Assembly: GCF_001650025.1 (NCBI RefSeq)
Contig: NZ_LVVY01000119.1
Coordinates: forward strand, 43,067-107,066
Direction: 5' to 3'
Origin: Devosia elaeis
Lineage (GTDB): Bacteria; Pseudomonadota; Alphaproteobacteria; Rhizobiales; Devosiaceae
Length of the DNA: 64,000 bases
Position 1 is the stretch's first letter. Each line of letters opens with the position of its first letter. Shown here piece after piece: positions 1 to 8,936 of the stretch. The notes below the pieces were generated by a model. The model made no database searches. It had not been told where the DNA came from and saw nothing but the letters and a program-made list of their open reading frames with translations. Position numbers and translations under genes: made by a program.

Positions 1-741
1 GCCCATCAGGGCCGAGGACAGGACCGCTACCTGGGCCGGGCCGCCCCGTGTGCCACCGACCAGGCCCAAGGCGAAATCGTTGAACAATTTGAGCATGCCC
101 GCCCTCTCGAGAAAGGCGGCAAAGACCACGAAGATAAAGATGTAGGCGGCCGAGACATAGATCGGGGTTCCGTAAATGCCTTCGGTGCCGAAGCCGAAAT
201 GCTCCACGATCAATTCAAAATTATAGCCGCGATGGATCAGCGGCGAAGGGAGATATTGGCCAAAGAAGCAATAGGCTAGGAAAATGCCCGCAATCAGCGC
301 GAGCGGCCAGCCCAGGATGCGGCGCGCCGCTTCGAAGACGAGTAGAACAACGCCGGCGCCCACAACCAAATCCATGGTGGTGAGAAAGCCGGTGCGGCGG
401 ATGAGGTCGACATAGAAGACCCAGTTGTAGATGCCGGTGAGGAAGCCCGCTATGCCCAGGCTCCAGAAGAAAATCTTGCCCGGCAGCGTCTTCGCCACGA
501 GATTGGCCACAAGCCCGAAGGTCAAAAGCAGCAGGAAGCCCACATGCATGGCGCGGACGACCTGGCTGGGCAGGCTGCCATAGGCGGCCGTCCACAACGT
601 GAAAAGGGCGAAGGCGATGGCAATGCCGAAGGCGATCCTGCCGGTGATGCCGGGGCCAAAGCCAGGCGGCAGGCCCTCGGCCACTTCGTCCTCAAATTGA
701 TGGACCTGAGTATCGGCGCTGGCCGCAGCAGTGTTGGTCAC
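1..741 (-). CDS. TRAP transporter fused permease (4TM/12TM), C-terminus cut by window edge
   Basis: Membrane subunit of a TAXI-type TRAP transporter, which uses an ion gradient and a periplasmic binding protein to import organic anions across the inner membrane. The 247 visible codons read through six or so hydrophobic helices and include the stretch around GIYGTPIYVSAAY and TRGGPAQVAVLSSALMG that is typical of the small-plus-large (DctQM) fusion. The family is usually 600-700 residues, so about two thirds lie beyond base 1. The start is a GTG preceded by GGGAGGAAAG at good spacing. It follows the TAXI binding protein gene by 65 bp on the same strand, so the two are probably one transcript from the sigma-54 promoter at 1821-1836. 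The substrate cannot be read from sequence. Confidence 0.9.
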   Translation of the reverse strand, partial: MTNTAAASADTQVHQFEDEVAEGLPPGFGPGITGRIAFGIAIAFALFTLWTAAYGSLPSQVVRAMHVGFLLLLTFGLVANLVAKTLPGKIFFWSLGIAGFLTGIYNWVFYVDLIRRTGFLTTMDLVVGAGVVLLVFEAARRILGWPLALIAGIFLAYCFFGQYLPSPLIHRGYNFELIVEHFGFGTEGIYGTPIYVSAAYIFIFVVFAAFLERAGMLKLFNDFALGLVGGTRGGPAQVAVLSSALMG

Positions 742-806
742 GAGTCTTTCCTCCCCAAAAGAGCGATATGCGGGCCCGCCGACGAGATCGGCAGGCCCAA
801 AGGGCA

Positions 807-1760
807 TTATTGGATGATGCCCTGCTCCCGGTAATAGCGCTCCGCGCCCGCATGGAGCGGAATGGGAAGCCCCTTGATTGCCGCCTCGATGTCGATGCTC
901 TCTGCAGCGCTATGCGCCGCGCGCATGAGGTCGAGATTTTCGAACATCAGCTTGGTCATCTGATAGGCGGTTTCCTCGCTGACGCCTTCATGTGACACCA
1001 GGATATTGCCGATGGCAGCGGTCGGAATATCCTCATCCTGGCCGCGATAGGTACCGGCCGGAATGACGGCCGGAACATAGGGTTCGCCGATCTGCACCAC
1101 GGTTTCGGGCGGAATGGCCACGATGTTGATCGAGTGGGTGGCCGTCAGATCCTGGATGAAGGCGACGCCCAGCCCGGCGGACTGCAACGTTGAATCGAGC
1201 TGGCGGTTTTTGATCAGCTCGGCCGATTCCGCATAGGGCAGGTATTCCAGCCGCCCGAGATCCTCGTAGCTGATCCCCGCGGCTTCGAAGATGGCGCGGG
1301 CATTGAGTTCGGTACCCGATGCGGGCGCGCCCACCGACATGGATTTGCCGGGCAGGTCTTCGAGCGAGACAATACCGGATTGCGCATCGGCCACGATCTG
1401 CACGTAATTGGGATAAATTGCTGCAATGGCGCGCAGGCTTTCAAGACGCCGCGGGAAGCCGGCCTCCTCGTTGCCTTCCCAGGCCAGTGCCACAGAATCC
1501 CCCAGCGCAAAGGCGATTTCGCCGCGGCCCTGGGCCAGCAGGTTGAGATTTTCGACCGAAGCCTTGGTCGCTTGCACCTGGGTACGCGAACCCTCGATGC
1601 CATCTGCATAGATTTCGCTAAGCGCGACGCCCAACGGATAATAGACGCCGGACGTGCCGCCGGTCAGAACGTTGATGAATTCCTGGCCATGAACGGCCGG
1701 GGTGATAAACGCCGTGCACAGCAGAGCAGCCGCGCCGAGGCGCGTCATTGTTTTGGTCAT
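807..1760 (-). CDS. TAXI family TRAP transporter solute-binding protein
   Basis: Periplasmic binding protein for the adjacent fused TRAP permease. The 317-residue product opens with a Sec signal peptide (MTKTMTRLGAAALLCTAF, then a cleavage-like HGQ) and continues with the TAXI hallmark GGTSGVYYPLG near the mature N-terminus and GAPASGTELNARAIFEAAG in the middle. A longer reading up to base 1814 exists, but the ATG at 1760 has GGGAGG just upstream and gives a clean signal peptide. TAXI proteins are known to bind dicarboxylates or amino acids such as glutamate; the ligand here is unknown. A strong sigma-54 promoter lies 61-76 bp upstream, and the next genes upstream encode a sigma-54 activator and its kinase, so inducible expression is the obvious reading. 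Confidence 0.93.
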   Translation of the reverse strand: MTKTMTRLGAAALLCTAFITPAVHGQEFINVLTGGTSGVYYPLGVALSEIYADGIEGSRTQVQATKASVENLNLLAQGRGEIAFALGDSVALAWEGNEEAGFPRRLESLRAIAAIYPNYVQIVADAQSGIVSLEDLPGKSMSVGAPASGTELNARAIFEAAGISYEDLGRLEYLPYAESAELIKNRQLDSTLQSAGLGVAFIQDLTATHSINIVAIPPETVVQIGEPYVPAVIPAGTYRGQDEDIPTAAIGNILVSHEGVSEETAYQMTKLMFENLDLMRAAHSAAESIDIEAAIKGLPIPLHAGAERYYREQGIIQ

Positions 1761-1820
1761 CGATTTCCTCCCAAAAGGTTTGGTGGTCGCCGATCCTCGC
1801 GGCGTCCCGTGCAAGTTATC

Positions 1821-1836
1821 GCAAGGGCCGTGCCAA
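1821..1836 (-). promoter_or_regulatory. Sigma-54 (-24/-12) promoter for the TAXI-TRAP genes
   Basis: Read on the minus strand the site is TTGGCACG, then four bases, then TTGC, matching the RpoN consensus (YTGGCACG-N4-TTGC) essentially perfectly. The expected start of transcription is about base 1810, some 50 nt before the TAXI ATG at 1760. The neighbouring gene codes for an AAA+ sigma-54 activator, which independently supports the call. Confidence 0.9.
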
Positions 1837-1873
1837 TCTTTCCGCGCTGAAATTGCTAATCTTTTTAGTTTTC

Positions 1874-1893
1874 TCGGGCGAAAAACCGCCCGA
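1874..1893. promoter_or_regulatory. Inverted repeat upstream of the sigma-54 promoter (candidate activator site)
   Basis: Seven-base arms TCGGGCG and CGCCCGA flank a six-base AAAAAC spacer. The centre is about 74 bp upstream of the predicted transcription start, a plausible place for an enhancer site of the DctD-like regulator. It also lies just past the stop of that regulator gene, so it could instead be a weak terminator, but no T-run follows the stem in the minus direction. Confidence 0.4.
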
Positions 1894-1900
1894 CACCGCG

Positions 1901-3235
1901 TTAGCCGAGCGAAGTTTCGCCAGGCGCAGGTGCGGCGCGTAGTCCATATTTGGCGATCTTTTCGTTGAGCGTGCGGCGCGGCACGCCCAGGCGCTCGGCT
2001 GCCTCCGCCGTAGCGCCGCCAACCGCCTCAAGCGTGGCCGCGATAACCCTGGCTTCGTAGGCGGCGAGAATGTCCGGCAGCTTGCCCGGAATCGTTGGGC
2101 GCGACGTCGCCGCTTCCATTCCGATAATAGTGCGCTCGGCATGGGATTTCAGTTCGCGGACATTGCCTGGCCAGTCCTGACGAACAAGGTCGATAAGTCG
2201 GTCCGCGGGCAGTTCCCGAAATGCGAGCCCGTAACGATCCGCAGCCCTGCGCGCAAAGATGGTGTGAAGCAGACCAATATCTTCAGGGCGGTCGCGTAGC
2301 GGGGGCAAGGGCAGGTCGATCGTCGCGAGGCGGAAATAAAGATCTGGCCGGAAGCGGCCGGCATCGCTCTCGGTCTTGAGATCGACCTTGGTCGCCGCAA
2401 TGAACCGGACATCGACTGGGATCTGGCGATTGGAGCCCACCGGCTCCACGATTCGCTCCTGGATCACCCGCAGCACTTTGGCCTGAAGCGATAGCGGCAT
2501 GGATTCGATTTCGTCGAGAAAAACCGTGCCGCCGGATGCATGGGCGATCTTGCCCTGCCGGGCGGACTGGGCCCCGGTAAAGGCGCCACGCTCATGGCCG
2601 AACATCTCGCTTTCGAAAATGGTTTCGGGAATGGCGGCGCAATTTATTGCAACGAACGGCCCCGAGCGGCGGCGTCCGAAATCGTGCAGAGCGCGGGCGA
2701 CGACCTCCTTGCCGGTACCGGTCTCGCCGGTGATCAGTACATCCACATCGATATCGGCCAAATGCTGCACCGAGCGGCGAACGGCAGCCATAGCTGGTGA
2801 CGCGCCGATCAATCTGGCCTCGATATCGTCCACCCCCCGCCGCAGGCGTTCGATTTCCTGCTTCAGCCGTCGGCGCTCCACGGCATTGTCGAGAATGGAG
2901 ACCAATTGGTCGGCGTCGTAAGGCTTTTCGAGAAAATGATAGGCGCCGGCCTGCATGGCCTCGACGGCCAGGGCCACGTCGCCGTGGCCGGTCAGCAGGA
3001 CAACCGGCAGGTCCGTATCGCGCTTGCGGATCTGCTCGAGCAATTCGAGCCCGGACAGGCCGGGCATGCGCATGTCCGAGACCACGCAATCGCCGGCCGC
3101 CATGTCGATTTCGTCCAGCGCCCTGCCTGGATCGCTGAACACCTGGACCGCAAATCCGCTGGCCCCAAGCCAGTCGGCTGCAGCCGCGCAGAGTTCGGGC
3201 TCGTCATCGACAAAAACGATCCTGCCACGGCTCAT
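1901..3235 (-). CDS. Sigma-54-dependent response regulator, DctD/NtrC type
   Basis: Transcription activator of 444 residues with the complete three-domain layout. The receiver domain has acidic pocket D10-D11, phospho-acceptor D54 in VVSDMRMPG and K104. The AAA+ domain has Walker A GETGTGKE at about 170-177, the sigma-54 contact loop GAFTGA at 217-222 and Walker B GGTVFLDE near 236-242. A Fis-type helix-turn-helix ends the protein (AAERLGVPRRTLNEKIAKYG). The ATG at 3235 overlaps the stop of the kinase gene by four bases (ATGA), so the pair is translationally coupled. Its probable target is the sigma-54 promoter at 1821-1836 in front of the TAXI-TRAP genes. DctD is the best-known analogue, but the inducer here need not be a C4-dicarboxylate. 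Confidence 0.93.
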   Translation of the reverse strand: MSRGRIVFVDDEPELCAAAADWLGASGFAVQVFSDPGRALDEIDMAAGDCVVSDMRMPGLSGLELLEQIRKRDTDLPVVLLTGHGDVALAVEAMQAGAYHFLEKPYDADQLVSILDNAVERRRLKQEIERLRRGVDDIEARLIGASPAMAAVRRSVQHLADIDVDVLITGETGTGKEVVARALHDFGRRRSGPFVAINCAAIPETIFESEMFGHERGAFTGAQSARQGKIAHASGGTVFLDEIESMPLSLQAKVLRVIQERIVEPVGSNRQIPVDVRFIAATKVDLKTESDAGRFRPDLYFRLATIDLPLPPLRDRPEDIGLLHTIFARRAADRYGLAFRELPADRLIDLVRQDWPGNVRELKSHAERTIIGMEAATSRPTIPGKLPDILAAYEARVIAATLEAVGGATAEAAERLGVPRRTLNEKIAKYGLRAAPAPGETSLG

Positions 3236-5034
3236 TCGGCTGGCTCGCGTTGGGCTGGCTGCCGCGCCAGCGGCAGGGAAACGATGGCGCATGTTCCACC
3301 GCCGGGCGCGGACGAGAACGAGAGGGTGCCGTCGTAGTCCTCAAGGATGGCGCGGGAAATGGACAACCCTAGCCCCAGCCCCTCACCGGTCGCCTTGGTG
3401 GTGAAGAAAGGCTCGGTAATCTGGTCGGCAATCTCCTCGGGTATGCCGGGGCCGGCATCACGGAACTCGACCAGCGCGCGCCGTCCTGCCTTTCGCAACA
3501 GGATTGTGATCTGGCTATTGCCCATGCTGGCTGTCGCATCGATGGCGTTGAGCAGAAGATTGATGAACACCTGTTCGATCCGCACGGCATTGACCGACGC
3601 CATTGCAGAGGGCGCCTCGTTGTCAAAGGAGAGGGATACTCTTTTCTCTCGTGCCTGGGACATGACGATTTCCAGCGCCTCGGCCACGGACTGGCCGATG
3701 GCGATCGGTTCGTTCGGCAGGGCTTTGGCGCGAGATGAAAAGGTCCTGAGACTTTTGATCGTGCGCTGCATACGCTTCAGCAAGTCGCGGCCTGCCGTGA
3801 TGGATGCTGCGGTTTTGTCATGAGCGTGATTGCCTGCATGCAGCCCCGCTGCGGCCAGGGTATTATCCAATGCAGAGAGCGGCTGGCTGACTTCGTGCAC
3901 GATAGCGGCAGACATGCGGCCCAATGCGGCCAGCTTGGCCGCGTGGATGAGACTGTCCTGGGTTTGTCGCAATTCTTCCTCGGTGCGCTTGCGTTCCTCC
4001 ACCTCCCGCGCAAGGGCGCTGGTGCGTTCGCTGACGCGGCGCTCGAGCACACCATTCTGTTCGAGTTTCCAGCGTGTGAGTTGGCGGCGCTGGTAGCTAT
4101 AGAGACCGAGAAGAAGACAGACGAGCGTCAGCAGCCCCACGACGCCGGCGACAAGCCGGGCTTCGTCTCGGACGGGCGCTGAGGGCAAGGCGCTGAACAA
4201 TCGCCAGCCTTTGGGATCGACCAGCACGGTACTCATCGCCAGACGCGGTGAACCGTCTTCGGTCATATGGGTCAAGCCGGAAGCATCGAGCGCACTAACC
4301 AGCGGGACGCGGCCAAAGACGTCATTGCCGTCATAACGGCGCTCCGTCTCTATGCGATCCCTATCCACATCTTTAAGGGTGAAGAGCGGGCGGTAGCGCC
4401 AATTCGGCACCCCGCTCAGAAAGACGATCCCGGCACCATCGGCGACGCCGGTCATTTCGCCCGCTTCCGCCCATACCCGCTCGAGCGGAGACATGTCGAC
4501 CTTGACCACGGCGACGCCTAATATCCCGTCCGGCCCGTCTATCCGGCTGGAGAGGAAATATCCGGGCACCCCGGTGGTTACGCCCACTGCGTAATAGTCA
4601 CCACGACCCAGTTCGACTGCATCAGTGAAATAGGGTCGAAATCCATAATTGTGGCCGACAAACGAGCTGGGCAGGTTCCAGTTTGACGCCGCGAGTGTCA
4701 GCCCGGTGGGATCGATCAGATAGACCACATCGGCCTGGGAGTGGCGCGCCACATTGGCAAGGTAGGCATTAACCTCTTGCACGCGCATGTCCGAAGGGTC
4801 GGCAAGAAGCCCCAGAACGCGCGCATCTTCACCCAGCACCTGTGGCAGATAGGCAAAGCGCTCGATCTCGCTTTCCACGGCGCGTTGCGACAAGGTCAGG
4901 CGATCGCGCAACTGGCCCGCCAGCCGATCTGTGCCGGCCTTATGAGCCACACTATAAGCCGCGGTCGCAAGGCCACAGACCAGAACTGTGGCAGCAATGC
5001 CGAAATACCACCTTGATCGCGCCCGTAAGGCCAC
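3232..5034 (-). CDS. DctB-like sensor histidine kinase
   Basis: Membrane sensor kinase of about 600 residues. An N-terminal helix (WYFGIAATVLVCGLATAAY) is followed by a periplasmic double-Cache-like region of about 260 residues, a second helix (VAGVVGLLTLVCLLLGLYSY), a coiled coil, the H-box AAIVHEVSQPLSALDNTLAA, the N-box NLLLNAIDATA, and G-boxes DAGPGIPEEI and GEGLGLGLSISRAI. This order is that of DctB, which senses dicarboxylates. The chosen GTG at 5034 has GGGGAGGG five to six bases upstream, while an in-frame ATG at 5064 has no ribosome site. It is coupled by a four-base overlap to the DctD-like regulator and very likely senses the substrate of the TAXI-TRAP transporter or a related organic acid. 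Confidence 0.92.
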   Translation of the reverse strand: MALRARSRWYFGIAATVLVCGLATAAYSVAHKAGTDRLAGQLRDRLTLSQRAVESEIERFAYLPQVLGEDARVLGLLADPSDMRVQEVNAYLANVARHSQADVVYLIDPTGLTLAASNWNLPSSFVGHNYGFRPYFTDAVELGRGDYYAVGVTTGVPGYFLSSRIDGPDGILGVAVVKVDMSPLERVWAEAGEMTGVADGAGIVFLSGVPNWRYRPLFTLKDVDRDRIETERRYDGNDVFGRVPLVSALDASGLTHMTEDGSPRLAMSTVLVDPKGWRLFSALPSAPVRDEARLVAGVVGLLTLVCLLLGLYSYQRRQLTRWKLEQNGVLERRVSERTSALAREVEERKRTEEELRQTQDSLIHAAKLAALGRMSAAIVHEVSQPLSALDNTLAAAGLHAGNHAHDKTAASITAGRDLLKRMQRTIKSLRTFSSRAKALPNEPIAIGQSVAEALEIVMSQAREKRVSLSFDNEAPSAMASVNAVRIEQVFINLLLNAIDATASMGNSQITILLRKAGRRALVEFRDAGPGIPEEIADQITEPFFTTKATGEGLGLGLSISRAILEDYDGTLSFSSAPGGGTCAIVSLPLARQPAQREPAE

Positions 5035-5329
5035 GCAACCCTCCCCGCAGCTGCATATTTGCATTTCTGCCGGATCAGATTAGCGCGAAATAACGGGACG
5101 CGTCATCTGTTGAGCTGCTCTGGCGCCCGATCAATAATGACGAGATCAGAAACTCCATCCGCCCAGCCGATTAGCGGCGCTGAAGATTTGTTCCGAATGA
5201 TCGATCCTGGCCGAGTTGGGTGGCGATGCTCCTGGTAAAGTGAAGCTTTCGAGGCGGCGGGGCGTGTACGGCGTTCCTTGACCTGGTCCGGCCGCGGGGG
5301 CACACTTGGTTGGCGGACAGGAGGCGATC
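5035..5329. other. Intergenic region between the sensor kinase and the divergent small gene
   Basis: About 295 bp with no convincing gene on either strand. It must hold the promoter of the kinase-regulator pair on the minus strand and of the small gene on the plus strand. The best plus-strand candidate is CTTGAC at 5277-5282, but the base run 17 nt later is a poor -10, so no promoter is called. Confidence 0.3.
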
Positions 5330-5563
5330 ATGGACCAGGAACACTTAGTGCAGGACATTAGCGTTCAGATGGGTCAGGAGATCTACAAGGCCACCTATTT
5401 CGTCGAAGGCGGCACCATTCATGCCAATATAGCGGGGCAGACATGGCGCCTGCCCCTGGGCCAGGTTCCGGCAGAGCAGGCGGTGCGCTCGCTTTTGATC
5501 GAAAAGCTGCGCCGGAACAATTTCCGGCAGGCCATGGCCGAAAAATGGTTCGGTGACAAATAG
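5330..5563 (+). CDS. Small conserved-looking hypothetical protein, 77 aa
   Basis: Not recognised as a named family. The ATG at 5330 has a perfect AGGAGG seven bases upstream; an in-frame ATG eight codons earlier lacks one. The product is soluble and compact with alternating charged and hydrophobic residues. It holds a short beta-like middle (EIYKATYFVEGGTIHANI, then AGQTWRLPL) and a basic helical tail (LLIEKLRRNNFRQAM). There is no signal peptide or membrane helix. It stands alone between divergent and convergent neighbours. The good ribosome site and coding-like third-position bias argue it is real; the function is unknown. Confidence 0.7.
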   Translation: MDQEHLVQDISVQMGQEIYKATYFVEGGTIHANIAGQTWRLPLGQVPAEQAVRSLLIEKLRRNNFRQAMAEKWFGDK

Positions 5564-5601
5564 ATAGGCGACAATGGAGCCCTGCCCTCCGGCTCGGCTC
5601 G

Positions 5602-7008
5602 CTATTCATAAGATCGACCGGCGCGGCGGCGCGCATGGTCTTGCCAGGCTTCGGCCTGGATTTCGGGGCGAAGGATGATTTCGAGCCCGGTGCCGGCCAT
5701 GATTTCGGCAGCCCGGATCATGGCGCGATGCGCGCCGGGCGATTTTCCCTGGGCCACGACCTGCCAGCTATGGCTGGCGGTCCCTGCCGCCCAGGTCGCT
5801 GTGGCGCATTCCACCACCGACACGACCCAGCTCACGTCTCCGACATCGGTGGAGCCGGTGCCCTGCGCCATGCGCCCATCATAGGCGCGGAGTCCCTCAT
5901 GAAGCGGCACCAGGCCCTCGCCAGCAGGCAGGAGGGCATCGGGTAGCGCGGCATCGCGCCTGTCGGTCGCCGCGACATTGGCGAGAGTGGCGCGGATATC
6001 GGCGGCAAAGGCGCGTTCGGCCTCGGTGAAGGACAAGCGGCCCAGCCGCATCATCACCCCGTGCATGACCGCACAGAGCGGGGCATTGGGCAGCACATTG
6101 GCGGCACCGCCCTGCGGCACGATTTCAAACGCGGTGCCGGTCATCAGCGCGGCGCCTTGCGCGATGTCGTCGACGCGGGCCACCAGGTCCTGCAATTCGT
6201 CGCGCTCGGGCGAGCGGATCATATAGAGCACTTCGGCGCGTGCCTGCACGACGCCCGGGGCATGGCCACCCGCATCGGTGATGGCATAGTGCAGTCTTGC
6301 ATCGGCGGGCATGTGCTCGCGCAGGAAATTGGCGCCGATATTCATCAATTCCACCGCATCGAGCGCGCTGCGGCCCAGATGCGGGGCCATGGCGGCATGG
6401 GCGGCCCGGCCCTCGAAGCGATAGATGCGATTTGAAATGGCCAGGGTGGAGCGGGCCCTGACGCCGTTGAAAGTGCCGGGATGCCAGCCGATGGCGGCAG
6501 TCACACCATCGAACGCGCCGGCACGCACCATGATGGCCTTGCCCCAGCCGCCCTCCTCCGCCGGACAGCCGTAATAGCGCAGGCGCGCCTTGATGCCGGA
6601 CCGGGCGAGCACCTGTGATAGCGCAATTGCGGCCAGCATGGAGCCGCTGCCGAGCAGGTTATGACCGCAGCCGTGGCCGTTGCCGCCCGGTTCGAGCGGC
6701 CTGGCCTCGGCAATGCCCGCAACCTGGCTCAGGCCCGGCAGTGCGTCGAATTCGCCGAGAAAGGCGATGAGGGGGCCATCGGCCGCGCCATCCCCACCCC
6801 AATCGGCGGTGAAGGCGGTCTCCAGGCCGCCCACATTGCGAGTGATGCGGAAGCCATGCGCCTCCATGGCCCCGATCTGGGCGGCCACCGAGCGATGCTC
6901 GTTGAAGCAGAGTTCGGGCGTGGCCCATATGTCATCGGCCAGGGCGGTGAAGACCGGCGCCAGCCTTTGTATTTCCGCGGCCAGAAGGTCGGTCGAACCC
7001 TGCTCCAT
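5602..7008 (-). CDS. M20 family metallo-amidohydrolase, AbgB-like
   Basis: Zinc-dependent amidohydrolase of 468 residues in the cytoplasm, last gene of the Dpp-type operon. Metal and catalytic residues are visible: GHGCGH at 111-116, EE at 151-152, GWHPGTFNG further on, and the C-terminal STDVGDVSW plus ASHSW. The STDVGDVSW motif is characteristic of the AbgB/p-aminobenzoyl-glutamate hydrolase branch, which cleaves an amide between an aromatic acid and an amino acid. The start at 7008 has GGAAGG upstream and lies 3 bp after the stop of the CocE gene. With an oligopeptide-type importer, an acyl-CoA ligase and two other hydrolases in the same operon, cleavage of an imported N-acyl amino acid or aryl amide is a reasonable guess. 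The true substrate is unknown. Confidence 0.88.
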   Translation of the reverse strand: MEQGSTDLLAAEIQRLAPVFTALADDIWATPELCFNEHRSVAAQIGAMEAHGFRITRNVGGLETAFTADWGGDGAADGPLIAFLGEFDALPGLSQVAGIAEARPLEPGGNGHGCGHNLLGSGSMLAAIALSQVLARSGIKARLRYYGCPAEEGGWGKAIMVRAGAFDGVTAAIGWHPGTFNGVRARSTLAISNRIYRFEGRAAHAAMAPHLGRSALDAVELMNIGANFLREHMPADARLHYAITDAGGHAPGVVQARAEVLYMIRSPERDELQDLVARVDDIAQGAALMTGTAFEIVPQGGAANVLPNAPLCAVMHGVMMRLGRLSFTEAERAFAADIRATLANVAATDRRDAALPDALLPAGEGLVPLHEGLRAYDGRMAQGTGSTDVGDVSWVVSVVECATATWAAGTASHSWQVVAQGKSPGAHRAMIRAAEIMAGTGLEIILRPEIQAEAWQDHARRRAGRSYE

Positions 7009-7011
7009 GGG

Positions 7012-8925
7012 CTAGCCTTCCTGCATGACCGGCAGGATCAGGCGCGAGGGATGCGCCGGATCGTGGTGAATGGCGTTGACGGCCACGCGCTTGTGGGTAT
7101 GCCGGCCGATGGGTTCGCCGGTATTGGGATTGACGTCGAAACGCGGGAAGGACGAGGACGAGACCAGCAACCGCAGGCTGTGGCCGGCCTTGAAGCGGTT
7201 CGAGATCGGGTAGAGCTCGAAGCGAACCTTGACCACCTCGCCCGGCTTGAGCATGACCGGCTTGTCGAAGCCCTCGCGATAACGGACGCGGAAGATGCTT
7301 TCGGTCAGGTTCATCCGGTAACCGTTCGGCCACGTCTCGCTGGGCGGATAGACGTCCTGCAATTGCACGAAAATATCGGTGTCCGGCGCATCGGAGGAGA
7401 GATAAATCTCGATTTCGGGCGCTCCGGTGACGTCGAAATCCTGCGCCAGCGGCTCGGAGGTGAAGGCCAGGACATCGGTGCGCTCGGCCAGATCGCCATA
7501 GGGCGCTTCAGCGCCGTGGACGCCGGCATGGGTGACCTGATCCCCGGCCCCCTGCAGGACGATGCTTTCGCGCAGCGAGATCGGGTCGCCGGTGCGCATC
7601 ATGCGGGGGAATGGCGGCAGGTTCTGCGTCATCGAAGAGACGTTCGAGGCGACGGTGGGCATGGGCCGGTCCGGATCGAACGTATAACTGGTGGGCCCGT
7701 GGTCGGCGGGCAGCTTCGGATCGAGCCCGCCGCCGCGATGCAGGTGCCAATCCTGAACGGATATCCCGCGCGGCGGCCATTGGTCGGCGGTTTTCCAGGT
7801 GCCGCCATGGACCAGGCGGCCCAACTCGTTCCGGCTGCCATCGCCGCCCATATGGAAATAGCGCACCTTGGGAATGTCGGGCTAGGCCTGCTCGTCGCCG
7901 CGCAGAAAGCGGTCGAAGAAGGCCAGCATGATTTCGTGCCGGTCTTTGTGGATGTTGCCCTTGATGGGCGCGCCCTTGCCCATATCGACTTCGCCGACCA
8001 GAGGATTGTCGAAATTGGGCCCGCCATGCACGCCGCCGCCCATCAGCAGATATTGGTGCGACAGCTTTCCGGCGAGATCGGTGTAGTTCTTGATGCTGGC
8101 GCGGGGATAGGTGTCGTACCAGGCGCCGGCATACATGGTGGGCACATCGGCTGTGCGGTCGCGATAGGCTTCCGGATTCAGCGTCGGGTTCATCCAAAAG
8201 GCGCTGAAATCGCCATTGCGATAGAAGTCGAGGGCCTGCTTCTCCCATTTCGGCAGTGGGGACAGCGGGCTATTGCCCTCGCTCCAGGGCAGGCGCTGGA
8301 ACCATTCGAACATCTTTTCGGCATTGCGGACCAGCTTGGCCTGCAATGCCGGATCGGCATGGGCTTCCTGGGAATGGATGGCATTGGTGACCAGCCAGGC
8401 CAGCCAGCGCAATTCCAGCGTTCCGTGATGGCGCACGGCATGCATGAAGCCGTTGGAACCGGATTGATTGACCCACATGGCCTTCAGGTGCGGCGGGTTC
8501 TGCAGGGCGGTCGCGGTCTGGTTCCAGGCACGGAGCGAAGAGCCCTGCGTGCCGATCATGCCGTCGCAATAGGGCTGGGCCGCCAGCCACTCGATCACGT
8601 CATAGCCATCCTCGCCTTCCTTGGCGTCGAGGAGCGTGAATTCCCCCTCCGAGCCGAAGCGGCCGCGGGAATCCTGGACCACATAGAGATAGCCGCGCCT
8701 GGCGAAATATTCGCCATTGCCGGCCTGGCCCGAAGGTCCCTTGCCGGAACGCGTATCGTAGGGCGAGCGGGTGATGACGGCCGGGAACGGCCCCGGCAGG
8801 GCTTCGCCGTCCCGGGCCGGGCGGTAGATATCGAGAGACAGCCGGACGCCGTCCCGGGCGACGCATTTGACCGACCGGGCGATCACGACATCATAGGGCG
8901 CTGCGGACTTGCTCGTGTCGGTCAT
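7012..8925 (-). pseudogene. CocE/NonD family hydrolase interrupted by an in-frame TAG
   Basis: Together the two halves make a full-length CocE-type serine hydrolase (X-Pro dipeptidyl-peptidase S15 fold plus C-terminal jelly-roll domain), but one TAG at 7882-7884 splits it in the same frame. The first 347 codons carry the alpha/beta hydrolase core, including GSSLRAWNQ with the nucleophile serine, AGAWYDTYPRA with the acid and GGGVHGG with the histidine. The remaining 284 codons from about 7866 carry the X-Pro_dipept_C domain (FDVTGAPEIEIYLSSDAPDTD). Reading on either side stays in one frame with normal codon use, so this is a nonsense change and not a frameshift. The downstream half has only a GTG without a ribosome site. 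It may be a recent pseudogene, a sequencing error or a suppressed amber. Neighbours on both sides are intact and spaced by 3 and 11 bp. Confidence 0.8.
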
Positions 8926-8936
8926 GGTCTATCCCC

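Noticed and set aside
1874..1893. Calling the inverted repeat a rho-independent terminator of the DctD-like gene
   Set aside because: The stem is only seven pairs and no T-run follows in the minus direction; a regulatory site is equally or more likely.
7882..7884. Idea that the TAG in the CocE gene encodes pyrrolysine or another programmed amino acid
   Set aside because: No pyrrolysine genes are in view and CocE enzymes do not use it; a nonsense change or sequencing error is simpler.
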